From an uncultured Planctomycetales bacterium (GTDB lineage: Bacteria; Planctomycetota; Planctomycetia; Pirellulales; Thermoguttaceae): DNA of 36,279 bases. The translations under genes were made by a program, and so were the position numbers. Every line of letters begins with the position of its first letter. The first letter of the stretch is position 1. The notes below the pieces were generated by a model that was not told the DNA's origin, searched no databases, and saw nothing but the letters and a program-made list of their open reading frames with translations. This document shows positions 8,406 through 18,470 of the stretch, piece by piece. Location of the stretch: positions 1 through 36,279 of the forward strand of contig CAMZEO010000012.1 of assembly GCA_947305735.1 (NCBI GenBank), in the 5' to 3' direction.

Positions 8406-8446
8406 GGGGACGCTCGCCGCGCCAGGCGGAGCGCCCCTTTTTTTTT
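8406..8446 (+). terminator. Rho-independent terminator
   Basis: GGGG-A-CGCTC pairs with GAGCG-CCCC (one bulged A) and is followed by nine T residues. It lies 33 nt after the stop of the small gene. Confidence 0.88.
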
Positions 8447-8459
8447 GCCGACGCGCGGC

Positions 8460-8465
8460 TATAAT
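8460..8465 (+). promoter_or_regulatory. Probable -10 box of the first purF
   Basis: A consensus TATAAT follows the upstream terminator closely. Only a T-rich tract is available at the -35 position. The predicted start near 8472 gives a leader of about 160 nt before the ATG. Confidence 0.4.
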
Positions 8466-8633
8466 AGAACCTGCGTCGGGGGCGAAAAACCCGTCGTTTT
8501 CCGCGCGATTCGTTAAAAAAGCGCGAGAAACGGCGCCTCGTTTTCCGATATTGACGAAGCGTCGGAGTCGCGCCGGTGCGCGACCCCCAAAAGACGCGCG
8601 TTTGACGATTTTCCAGGAGCGCGTTTATTCCCT

Positions 8634-10241
8634 ATGAGCGAATTACATGAAGAATGCGGCGTCATCGCCATTTACCATTTGCCAACCGGTCCGGAATCTC
8701 CGCTGGCTCCCAGTCAAGGTCGCGAAGAAGTTTCAAGATTGGCCGCGAGAATGTTGCTCGACCTGCAGAACCGAGGTCAACTTTCGGCGGGCGTCTCCAC
8801 TTACAACCCGAACCGCAAGCAGTTGCTCTCGACTTACAAAGAGCTTGGCACGGTCGCCGAAGCGTTTCATCAAAGTCATCCGGAACAGTACGCGCGCCTG
8901 ATGGACGAGCTCGCGGGTCGAGCGGCGATCGGACACGTCCGCTACGCCGCCGAGAATCAGCGCGATCGCAACTACGCTCACCCGTTCGAACGATCTCACA
9001 TTAAGAAGAACAAGTGGTTCAGCTTCGCGTTCAACGGCTCTCTTTGCAACTACGAAGTTCTCAAGCAGCGGCTTTTAAAAGACGAAAACTACTGCTTCGC
9101 GCGCGACGCCGATTCCGAGGTGATTCTGCATTTCCTTTGCGGCGCGGTCAAGGAACACGGCTCCGACTTGCTGAGCGTCTGCAGGGAAACGACCAAAGAC
9201 CTCGACGGAGGCTACGCGCTCGTCTTTCTGAACGCGTTGGGAGAAATGTTCGTCGCGCGCGATCCAAGGGGCATTAAGCCGATGTGCTACGCGTTCGACG
9301 GCTCTCTGTTCGCCGCCGCGAGCGAAAGCGTCGCTCTCTTTAACCTCGGATTCGCTTCGGAAGACATTAAAGACGTCCCGCCCGGAAAAATCGTGATCGT
9401 CAAGCCGGATACCGGCGTCGAAATTAAGGAATTCGCCGATTCGCCGCGCACCGCTTTCTGTTTCTTCGAATGGGTCTATTTCGCGAACGCCGCGAGCGTT
9501 ATGGAAGGAAAGAGCGTCTATCTCGCGCGGAAAAAGCTCGGCGAAGCGCTCGCGAGGCTCGAGACGACCCCGATCGACGAAGACGCGATCGTCGTTCCCG
9601 TTCCGGACACGAGCAAGGCGGCCGCCGACGGCATGGCCTACGCGCTCGGCGTTCCCTGCCTCGAAGGGCTCATGCGGAACCGATACACGGGCAGAACCTT
9701 CATCGAGGGGGGCGAAACGAGAAAGCGCAAGGCGGAAACGAAATACACGCCGTTGCCGCAGGTACTCGAAGGCAAGCGCGTCTTTCTCGTCGACGACTCG
9801 ATCGTGCGCTCGACGACGATGCGCGTGCTCATCGAACGGCTGCGCGTCGTCGGTCATGCCAAAGAAGTTCACGTTCGCATACCGTGTCCGCCGATTATGG
9901 GGCCCTGTTTTTACGGCTCCGATATGTCGACTTACGGCGAGTTGTTCGCGACGTCGCACATGGTGCGGAACTACGGAATCGACGACGTCAACTGTTGCGA
10001 AGACCTCACGACGAAATGGAGGCACACGCCGGAAATCGCCGTCGAAATGGCCAAAGAACTCGGTTGCGACTCCGTGCGTTTCCTGCCGATGCAAGACGTT
10101 TCCGACGCGATTGGAATCGAGCCCCTGTGGCTCTGTCGCGCCTGCGTGACGCACGAGAACCCGACCGAATGGGGCTGCAAACTTTCCGACCGCGCGCTTG
10201 AAAATTTCAGAAACTCCTTAAAGGTCGTCGACGTAAAATGA
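8634..10241 (+). CDS. purF: Amidophosphoribosyltransferase paralogue 1
   Basis: PurF makes phosphoribosylamine from PRPP and glutamine, the first step of purine synthesis. The 535-residue protein has a class II glutamine amidotransferase domain followed by a phosphoribosyltransferase domain. MSELHEE precedes Cys8, so a 7-residue propeptide must be removed to free the N-terminal nucleophile, as in Bacillus PurF. FNGSLCNY supplies the oxyanion-hole Asn-Gly, and [13 protein letters not shown] (Asp387/Asp388) is the PRPP motif. Cys276, Cys425, Cys501 and Cys504 sit where Bacillus PurF binds its 4Fe-4S cluster. Oddities: the glutamine-site loop reads RYAAENQ (103-109) where the neighbouring copy and the family keep RYxTxG, so a Thr and a Gly are lost. 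The gene is separated from copy 2 by a terminator. Glutaminase activity may be altered. Confidence 0.92.
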   Translation: MSELHEECGVIAIYHLPTGPESPLAPSQGREEVSRLAARMLLDLQNRGQLSAGVSTYNPNRKQLLSTYKELGTVAEAFHQSHPEQYARLMDELAGRAAIGHVRYAAENQRDRNYAHPFERSHIKKNKWFSFAFNGSLCNYEVLKQRLLKDENYCFARDADSEVILHFLCGAVKEHGSDLLSVCRETTKDLDGGYALVFLNALGEMFVARDPRGIKPMCYAFDGSLFAAASESVALFNLGFASEDIKDVPPGKIVIVKPDTGVEIKEFADSPRTAFCFFEWVYFANAASVMEGKSVYLARKKLGEALARLETTPIDEDAIVVPVPDTSKAAADGMAYALGVPCLEGLMRNRYTGRTFIEGGETRKRKAETKYTPLPQVLEGKRVFLVDDSIVRSTTMRVLIERLRVVGHAKEVHVRIPCPPIMGPCFYGSDMSTYGELFATSHMVRNYGIDDVNCCEDLTTKWRHTPEIAVEMAKELGCDSVRFLPMQDVSDAIGIEPLWLCRACVTHENPTEWGCKLSDRALENFRNSLKVVDVK

Positions 10242-10285
10242 GCGCGTTCCCCGGCGTTCCGCCAAGCGGCGGCTGATCGTTTTAA

Positions 10286-10318
10286 AAACGTCTCGGCGTT
10301 TGTCGGGGCGTTTTTTTT
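10286..10318 (+). terminator. Rho-independent terminator between the purF copies
   Basis: AACGTCTCG pairs with CGGGGCGTT using G-U pairs, followed by eight T residues, 45 nt after the first purF stop. Copy 2 therefore probably has its own promoter in the AT-rich 60 nt before 10380, although no clear -35/-10 pair was identified there. Confidence 0.8.
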
Positions 10319-10379
10319 GCGTTAAAACGCTTTCTTATACGATTATTAGCAAACAAAAAGAAGAAACGAGCGTCGATTA

Positions 10380-11990
10380 ATGAGCGAATTACGCGAAGAG
10401 TGCGGGGTGATCGCCCTTTATCACTTGCCGACGGACAAGCCGTCTCCGCTATGCCCCTCGCAGGGAATCGAAGAAGTTTCGCGCCTGGCGCCGAGGATGC
10501 TCCTCGACCTGCAGAACCGCGGTCAACTTTCGGCGGGAATCACGACGTACAATCCGAACCGACAGCAGCTTTTAAAGACGTTCAAAGACCTCGGAACGGT
10601 CGCGGAAGTCTTTCATCAGGGGAGTCGAACGAGCTACGCGCGAATTATGGACGATCTCGCGGGTCGCGCGGCGATCGGGCACGTTCGGTACGCGACGTGC
10701 GGACGCGACGACCGTAATTTCGCGCATCCGTTCGAGCGTCCTCACATCAATCGCGTCAAATGGTTCAGTTTCGCGTTCAACGGTCAGCTCGCTAATTACG
10801 AGAGTCTCAGAGACGAGCTTCTGACCGATTCGACGCGGTGTTTCGCGCGCGATTCCGACTCCGAAATCTTCATGCACTACTTGTGCGCGGCGCTGAAAAA
10901 CTCCGAACGCGACCTGACGACCGTCTGTCGGGAAACGACCAGGCGGCTCGACGGCGCGTACAGCCTCGTCTACCTCAACGCGAGGGGAGAGATGTTCGTC
11001 GCGCGCGACCCGCATGGGTTCAAGCCGCTTTGCTACGCGTTCGACGGCGCTCTGTTCGCCGCCGCGAGCGAAAGCGTCGCGCTTTTCAATCTGGGGTTTC
11101 GCTCCAAAGACATTAAGGACGTGCCGCCGGGCTGCGTCGCGATCGTTTCTCCGGAAAACGGCGTTCAAATTCGAGAGTTTATTCCGTCGTCGAGAACGAC
11201 GCACTGCTTCTTCGAATGGATCTATTTCGCGAACGTCGCGAGCGTTCTCGACGGAAGGAGCGTTTATTTGACGCGCAATAAACTCGGCGAAGAGCTCGCC
11301 AAGCGCGAAACGACCCCGATCGAGCCGGGAAACGCGATCGTCGTTCCCGTTCCCGACACGAGCAAGGCCGCCGCGAACGGCATGGCGTTCGCGTTGCATA
11401 TTCCGTGCCGCGAAGGGCTTATTCGCAATCGTTACAGCGGTCGGACGTTCATCGAGGGCGGCGAGACGCGGCGGCGCAAGGCGGAAATTAAATACGTTCC
11501 GCTGCCCGAGGTTCTCGAAGGCAAACAGGTCTTTCTCGTCGAGGATTCGATCGTGCGTTCGACGACGATGCGCGTCCTGATCGAGCGTCTGCGAACGATC
11601 GGGCTCGTCAAGTCGATTCACGTTCGCGTCGCGTGTCCTCCGATCGTCGCGCCCTGTTTTTACGGAATCGACATGTCGACTTACGGCGAGCTTTTCGCGA
11701 CGTCCTTCATGATGAAGCATTACGGCATGGAGGGCGTCGCGAGCAGCGACGACCTCACGACGCGCTGGGTTCTCACGCCGGAAATCGAGGCGGAGATGGC
11801 GCGCGAACTCGGCTGCGACTCGTTGCGGTACCTTCCCCCGCGCGCCATTTCGGAAGCGATCGGGATTTCCTCGATGAACCTCTGTCAGGCGTGCGTCGAC
11901 CACGAGTATCCGACGGAGGCGGGGTGTTTGTGTTCCGACGTCGCGCGCGAAAGGTTTTTGCGCGGAATTTCGGGACGTTCTTACGAATAA
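10380..11990 (+). CDS. purF: Amidophosphoribosyltransferase paralogue 2
   Basis: This is a second complete PurF (536 residues), clearly homologous to its neighbour along the whole length and starting almost identically ([10 protein letters not shown]). Cys8 is the expected nucleophile after propeptide removal. The glutamine loop is RYATCG (103-108), which I recall as the usual planctomycete form, so this is the more conventional copy there. FNGQLANY gives the oxyanion hole. The iron-sulfur ligands are Cys276, Cys426, Cys502 and Cys505. Its PRPP motif reads [13 protein letters not shown], with Glu388 replacing the first Asp of the acidic pair kept in copy 1. A GNAT acetyltransferase gene follows after 14 nt and is probably co-transcribed. 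The pair looks like a tandem duplication followed by divergence. Confidence 0.93.
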   Translation: MSELREECGVIALYHLPTDKPSPLCPSQGIEEVSRLAPRMLLDLQNRGQLSAGITTYNPNRQQLLKTFKDLGTVAEVFHQGSRTSYARIMDDLAGRAAIGHVRYATCGRDDRNFAHPFERPHINRVKWFSFAFNGQLANYESLRDELLTDSTRCFARDSDSEIFMHYLCAALKNSERDLTTVCRETTRRLDGAYSLVYLNARGEMFVARDPHGFKPLCYAFDGALFAAASESVALFNLGFRSKDIKDVPPGCVAIVSPENGVQIREFIPSSRTTHCFFEWIYFANVASVLDGRSVYLTRNKLGEELAKRETTPIEPGNAIVVPVPDTSKAAANGMAFALHIPCREGLIRNRYSGRTFIEGGETRRRKAEIKYVPLPEVLEGKQVFLVEDSIVRSTTMRVLIERLRTIGLVKSIHVRVACPPIVAPCFYGIDMSTYGELFATSFMMKHYGMEGVASSDDLTTRWVLTPEIEAEMARELGCDSLRYLPPRAISEAIGISSMNLCQACVDHEYPTEAGCLCSDVARERFLRGISGRSYE

Positions 11991-12004
11991 CGACGGAGGC
12001 GGCG

Positions 12005-12478
12005 ATGAATTGCGTTAGAAGAGCGAGACGCGAAGATATTCCGAGAATTCTTGAGCTTTTAGTCCAGGTTGATATGACGCACCATAACGGTCGTCCCGAC
12101 TTGTTCAAGGGTCCGGCGACGAAATATAGCGCCGAGCAATTGGAGCGAATACTCGACGACGAGTCGACGCCCGTCTTCGTACTCGAGGAGAAAGACGGGT
12201 TCGTCGCCGGACACGCCTTTTGCGTTTGCAAGCGAATCGTCGGCGATTCCGTCATGACAGACGTCAAAACGCTCTATATCGACGATATTTGCGTCGACGA
12301 AACGCGTCGAAAACAAGGCGTCGGCCAGGCGCTTTATCGTCATGTTTTCGAATACGCCAAATCGTTGAATTTCTATAACGTTACGCTCAACGTTTGGTGT
12401 TGCAACCCCGGCGCGATAAAATTCTACGAAGCGATGGGAATGAAACCGCAGAAAATCGGGATGGAACAGATTTTATAA
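12005..12478 (+). CDS. GNAT family N-acetyltransferase
   Basis: The 157-residue protein is one GNAT domain that would transfer an acetyl group from acetyl-CoA to an amine. Motif A is visible as YIDDICVDETRRKQGVGQAL (91-110), with the R/Q-x-x-G-x-G pyrophosphate loop at 102-107. Motif B is seen in VTLNVWCCNPGAIKFYEAMG (126-145). The N-terminus (VRRARREDIPRILELL) is also typical. A perfect GGAGG lies 5 nt before the ATG, which fixes the start; longer in-frame versions would run into purF. The gene is 14 nt downstream of purF copy 2 and likely shares its transcript. The substrate cannot be read from sequence; N-terminal or small-molecule acetylation are both possible. Confidence 0.9.
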   Translation: MNCVRRARREDIPRILELLVQVDMTHHNGRPDLFKGPATKYSAEQLERILDDESTPVFVLEEKDGFVAGHAFCVCKRIVGDSVMTDVKTLYIDDICVDETRRKQGVGQALYRHVFEYAKSLNFYNVTLNVWCCNPGAIKFYEAMGMKPQKIGMEQIL

Positions 12479-12597
12479 CGGAGTCTCAACCCGCCGCGGG
12501 CGGCGGGCGTGATTCTTCCGTCGATTCTGAACGCAATTTCCCGCGTCAATCAACGACTTCGCCAAAACAACTGCAACGCGTCTCGACAAAAAAACGT

Positions 12598-15509
<2,912 letters not shown>

Positions 15510-15510
<1 letters not shown>

Positions 15511-17033
15511 CAGTTGTCTCCTTCAATTTCGCCAATTCTAGATTTAATATAATCAAATTCATTTGGTGTTATATCCCACATTTTGCATAGCTTTTCATCA
15601 GTATACACCCCTTGGTATTTACCTAAATGTGGAATAAAACAGTAGTTTTTCTTAGAAATGTTTTGGGAAACAACAGTTTGAAGAAGTAAAAAACGAACTG
15701 TTTTTGTAAAAATATACGATTTGTATGATAAAGTCTCTTCTTTTGTATCAAACGCACCTGCGACAAGCCATGTCTCTGAACAAATTTCACCAGGTTTTGC
15801 AATCCTCGTATTTCCTTCATAATAGAATGCAACAGGCTTGGAAAAATCCGTTTGTCCGGCAATAGGAGCCTTAGGAACTAAAAATTTCCATTTTCTGAGA
15901 ATTCCAAATGGATCTGACATATCATCCTTTTGAACATGTTGCAAACCAATCCGTTGTGTAAAATAGCACGGTATTCCAGAACTGACAGGTTCATATGTAC
16001 TTGGGATGCCAAAAGGCAACCTCGAATAGACAACATCGTTCAAATACTTATCATAACCCTTAGAAATTACCTTATTAACAATAGTAAGCGCTTTATTTGA
16101 ACGGATGAATATTCCAAACTCATCTAATTCACGTATGGTGGTGTCCCGTTTATTCCCGCTAATATTTGTGACCTCACACGAACCTGGATGATCTCTATCC
16201 CATAAGAAGTAACAAGCTCCACCAGCCAAGTCAACTGTTGGAAAAACCTCTTTAAAGTTATCATAATCAACCAGTATTCGAAGATGTTTGTCTGAAAGCA
16301 TCTCGCCACGAAACTCATCAAGCCCCTTACCACCAGAATACCATCGTGATGGAATAATCATTGATAGATATCTTGGTCGTAATCTTTTGGCTTGTGAAAC
16401 AAAAAGCTGATAAATTGGCTTTGCGCTTTTTCCATTTCCACCTCCATCACTCAATTGATAGGGAGGATTGCCGATGATCACGTCAAATTTCATTTTAAAA
16501 ATCTCTTCGGGTTTAACCGTATGAATCCATTCGTAAGCGTGCGTTTCCAAATCGTCGGCGCGATCGTATTCCTGCTGAGACGCTCCGCAATATTCGCATT
16601 TCCCGTTCTGCCAGCGGTGTTTAGTAATCTTAAATCGCACGTTGCCGTCGATGGAGTCAAAGTTCGCGACGGAAAATCTGCCGTTGGCGCTCTTGGAACA
16701 GTACAGACTCCGCCTCGTCAGGTTCGCCGTTAGTTCAGTGATGGCAATTCCATATAGTTGCTCTTTGAAAATGTGATTTGCTCTCTCCTGCAGATCGGGG
16801 TAAAGCGGTTCCAACCCTTTCAGAAGCCGTTTCGCAATTTCCCGAAGGAAAACGCCGCTTTTACAGCCGGGATCAAGAAATTTTGCGTTGGGATCGCTGA
16901 ATAACTCTTGCGGCAAAAGATCCAGCATGGCGTTGGCGACGTCAGGGGGCGTAAACACTTCGTCGCTGGACAGATTCGCCAGACAGGACAGCACGTCCGG
17001 GTTGTAGATTGTGTTGAAAAGATTACTCGCCAT
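15510..17033 (-). CDS. N6-adenine DNA methyltransferase, Eco57I-like
   Basis: The 507-residue protein would transfer a methyl group from S-adenosylmethionine to adenine in a specific DNA site. [18 protein letters not shown] is motif [13 protein letters not shown] (52-63) is motif I (with Lys where Gly is common), and [11 protein letters not shown] (185-194) carries the catalytic NPPY. A CEYCG knuckle at 146-150 suggests a small zinc-binding insertion. The C-terminal 300 residues are the expected target-recognition part. DNA after the NPPY motif, about 15530-16445, is strikingly AT-rich (one 60-nt line has 21 G/C, against 33 in a line on the N-terminal side). The gene overlaps the upstream methyltransferase-like gene by 11 nt and the helicase gene by 1 nt. 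Confidence 0.92.
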
Positions 17034-17745
17034 GACGCTGTATTCTCCTATAGTCGGCGACGTAAGACGTTAAGAACTCTCCCTCGTCGCTTGGTTCTTC
17101 CGCTGACAAATCAAAGAGATTACGTTGGTCGTTGGTTTTCGAATCGCGCGGTTTTTCTTTCGCCGTCGGTTCATATTCGCCGGCGAGTAATTTGTCGAAA
17201 CGATAGTCTTTTCGCTGAAGATTAGCGCCCGTTATGAAAGACCACTCGGAGAATACAATAGGCTCGTCGGTATCCTTGCCGTTTTCATCCACGACTTTTA
17301 ACGTTAGCGCGTTGCCGCAAACAATGTTCCTGTCGAGAATAAACTTGATCGCCTCGCGGCATCTTTCGTCGACTTCATTTTGACAAACTGCCTCGTACTC
17401 CGCGTTCCAGATTTCATAGAGTCGTTTTTGACAAGCAATAACGTTGTCATTCAGCAAATCGACGCCGTAAATACTCGCCACTGCGATAACAGATTGTTTC
17501 TCAAACTCCGACGGAACTGGTTTCTTCCTTCTCGGAGGAGTCGCGCGTTTCTTGGCTGCGGTCAACTTACGTCGAAGTATCTCCTCGAGAAAGTTGCCTT
17601 CGCCACAGGCGGGCTCTAAAAAACGACTGTCCACCCGTTCCGTCTCTTGTTTCACCAGATCCAGCATGGCGTTAACTTCTCGCTCAGCCGTAAAGACTTC
17701 GCCATGATCAGCCACGCGCTCTCTGGACTTAATCTGATCAGACAT
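17023..17745 (-). CDS. Short methyltransferase-like protein, first gene of the restriction cassette
   Basis: The 240-residue protein has [17 protein letters not shown] (a motif X-like start) and [16 protein letters not shown] (42-57, a good SAM-binding motif I), followed by a basic loop ([12 protein letters not shown]). The segment [18 protein letters not shown] fits motif II/III. No NPPY-type catalytic motif is present, and the C-terminal third (about 165-240) is polar and unassigned. It may be a catalytically silent partner or SAM-binding specificity subunit for the next gene, whose N-terminus it partly mirrors. The ATG is preceded only by an A-rich element. It overlaps the following gene by 11 nt, and a 20-bp palindrome lies 51 nt upstream of its start. 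Confidence 0.82.
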   Translation of the reverse strand: MSDQIKSRERVADHGEVFTAEREVNAMLDLVKQETERVDSRFLEPACGEGNFLEEILRRKLTAAKKRATPPRRKKPVPSEFEKQSVIAVASIYGVDLLNDNVIACQKRLYEIWNAEYEAVCQNEVDERCREAIKFILDRNIVCGNALTLKVVDENGKDTDEPIVFSEWSFITGANLQRKDYRFDKLLAGEYEPTAKEKPRDSKTNDQRNLFDLSAEEPSDEGEFLTSYVADYRRIQRHGE

Positions 17746-17795
17746 TGATCTTTTGTAATTCCGATTTTTTCCGACTGTTTATCAAGAAAGGCGCG

Positions 17796-17815
17796 CCAAA
17801 AGGTATACCTTTTGG
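17796..17815. promoter_or_regulatory. Perfect 20-bp palindrome, candidate operator 1
   Basis: CCAAAAGGTATACCTTTTGG is a perfect palindrome 51 nt upstream of the first cassette gene. Its centre (TATACC on the minus strand) could double as a -10 box, so a dimeric regulator bound here would probably block or control cassette transcription. Confidence 0.6.
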
Positions 17816-17884
17816 TCAGGTGAAAAATGTTGATTTTTTTAGAGAAAAAGAGGTTTTTTAAACCATAAAAAGGATGTTCTACTT

Positions 17885-17997
17885 GCCAAAAAGTCCCTGT
17901 AATGTAAAATTGGAACAATAAAAGAGGTTAGGTTGCGATTGGCCAAAAGGTATAGTATTTGGCTTTTTTCATTCTATTTTCAAAGGGACTTTTTGGC
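17885..17997. repeat. 14-bp perfect inverted repeat bounding 113 bp
   Basis: GCCAAAAAGTCCCT (17885-17898) and AGGGACTTTTTGGC (17984-17997) are exact reverse complements. They enclose candidate operator 2 in AT-rich DNA. They could be terminal repeats of a tiny non-autonomous element or a pair of distal regulator half-sites; no target-site duplication is evident. Confidence 0.6.
17943..17962. promoter_or_regulatory. Imperfect copy of the 20-bp palindrome, candidate operator 2
   Basis: CCAAAAGGTATAGTATTTGG shares its first 12 bases and last 5 with candidate operator 1, differing at three positions in the right half. Centre-to-centre distance is 147 bp, compatible with looping between sites. 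Confidence 0.5.
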
Positions 17998-18093
17998 GTT
18001 TGGCTTCGCTGAGAGAACAGCGTGGAAGGACGCGATTTTCCGCGTCGTTTTAAAGAGACTTGTCGCGGGGCGGCGCCGTAATCTTCGGTTTAA

Positions 18094-18130
18094 CCGGACG
18101 TCGCGTCCGGCCGGGCGCTCTTCGAGCGCG
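18094..18130. repeat. Two adjacent GC-rich hairpins
   Basis: CCGGACG-TCG-CGTCCGG (18094-18110) is directly followed by GCGCTC-TTC-GAGCGC (about 18115-18129). Neither has a T tail. A third hairpin, CCGCTCGC-AACA-GCGAGCGG, lies at 18274-18293. The significance is unknown. Confidence 0.4.
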
Positions 18131-18375
18131 GGCGCGGACTTTTGCGTCTGGGCGGCGGAAATCGACGCGCCGCCTCAGGCGTCGAGCCGCTTCCAGTAGG
18201 AAACGGGGGCGTTGCGGTCGGCTACGCGTTAGTTATAGAATCCTGCGTTTTGGCGCCGCGTTATTCAAGCTATCCGCTCGCAACAGCGAGCGGCTCGGAT
18301 ATGCGTTTGGGCGTCGCGTTGGTTGGAGAAATATAGATTCGACGCGGCTCTTATGCGCTGAAGCGCCGTCGGGTA

Positions 18376-18418
18376 AAAAACGCCGACATTGGGGGTTGGT
18401 CCAAACGTCGGCGTTTTT
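18376..18418 (-). terminator. Terminator of the Gfo/Idh/MocA genes
   Basis: AAAAACGCCGAC pairs with GTCGGCGTTTTT around a 19-nt loop. On the minus strand it ends in six T residues, and it also has T residues on the plus strand. It lies 52 nt after the stop of the first oxidoreductase gene. Confidence 0.85.
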
Positions 18419-18470
18419 CACATTCTATTCTATCGCTATGCGCGCGGCGCATAGCGACTACCCTCGCTTG

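Larger units (their letters stand above)
17746..18375. other. Long control/boundary region upstream of the restriction cassette
   Basis: The left 260 nt (to about 18000) are AT-rich and carry two related 20-bp palindromes and a 14-bp inverted repeat. The right part returns to CG-rich composition and holds several short stem-loops (18094-18130 and 18274-18293) before the terminator of the next operon. No open frame here has convincing coding character, and no controller-protein gene was recognised. Confidence 0.6.

Noticed and set aside
11633..12004. N-terminal extension of the GNAT gene into purF
   Set aside because: It would overlap purF by about 350 nt with non-conserved Arg-rich sequence; GGAGG before the ATG at 12005 fixes the start.
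12486..12504. GC-rich palindrome between the GNAT gene and the convergent helicase gene, considered as a terminator
   Set aside because: The short stem lacks a T run on either strand, so it is too weak to call.
17652..17918. Small minus-strand open frame considered as a C (controller) protein of the restriction cassette
   Set aside because: It overlaps the methyltransferase start in another frame, crosses the palindrome and has no HTH pattern.
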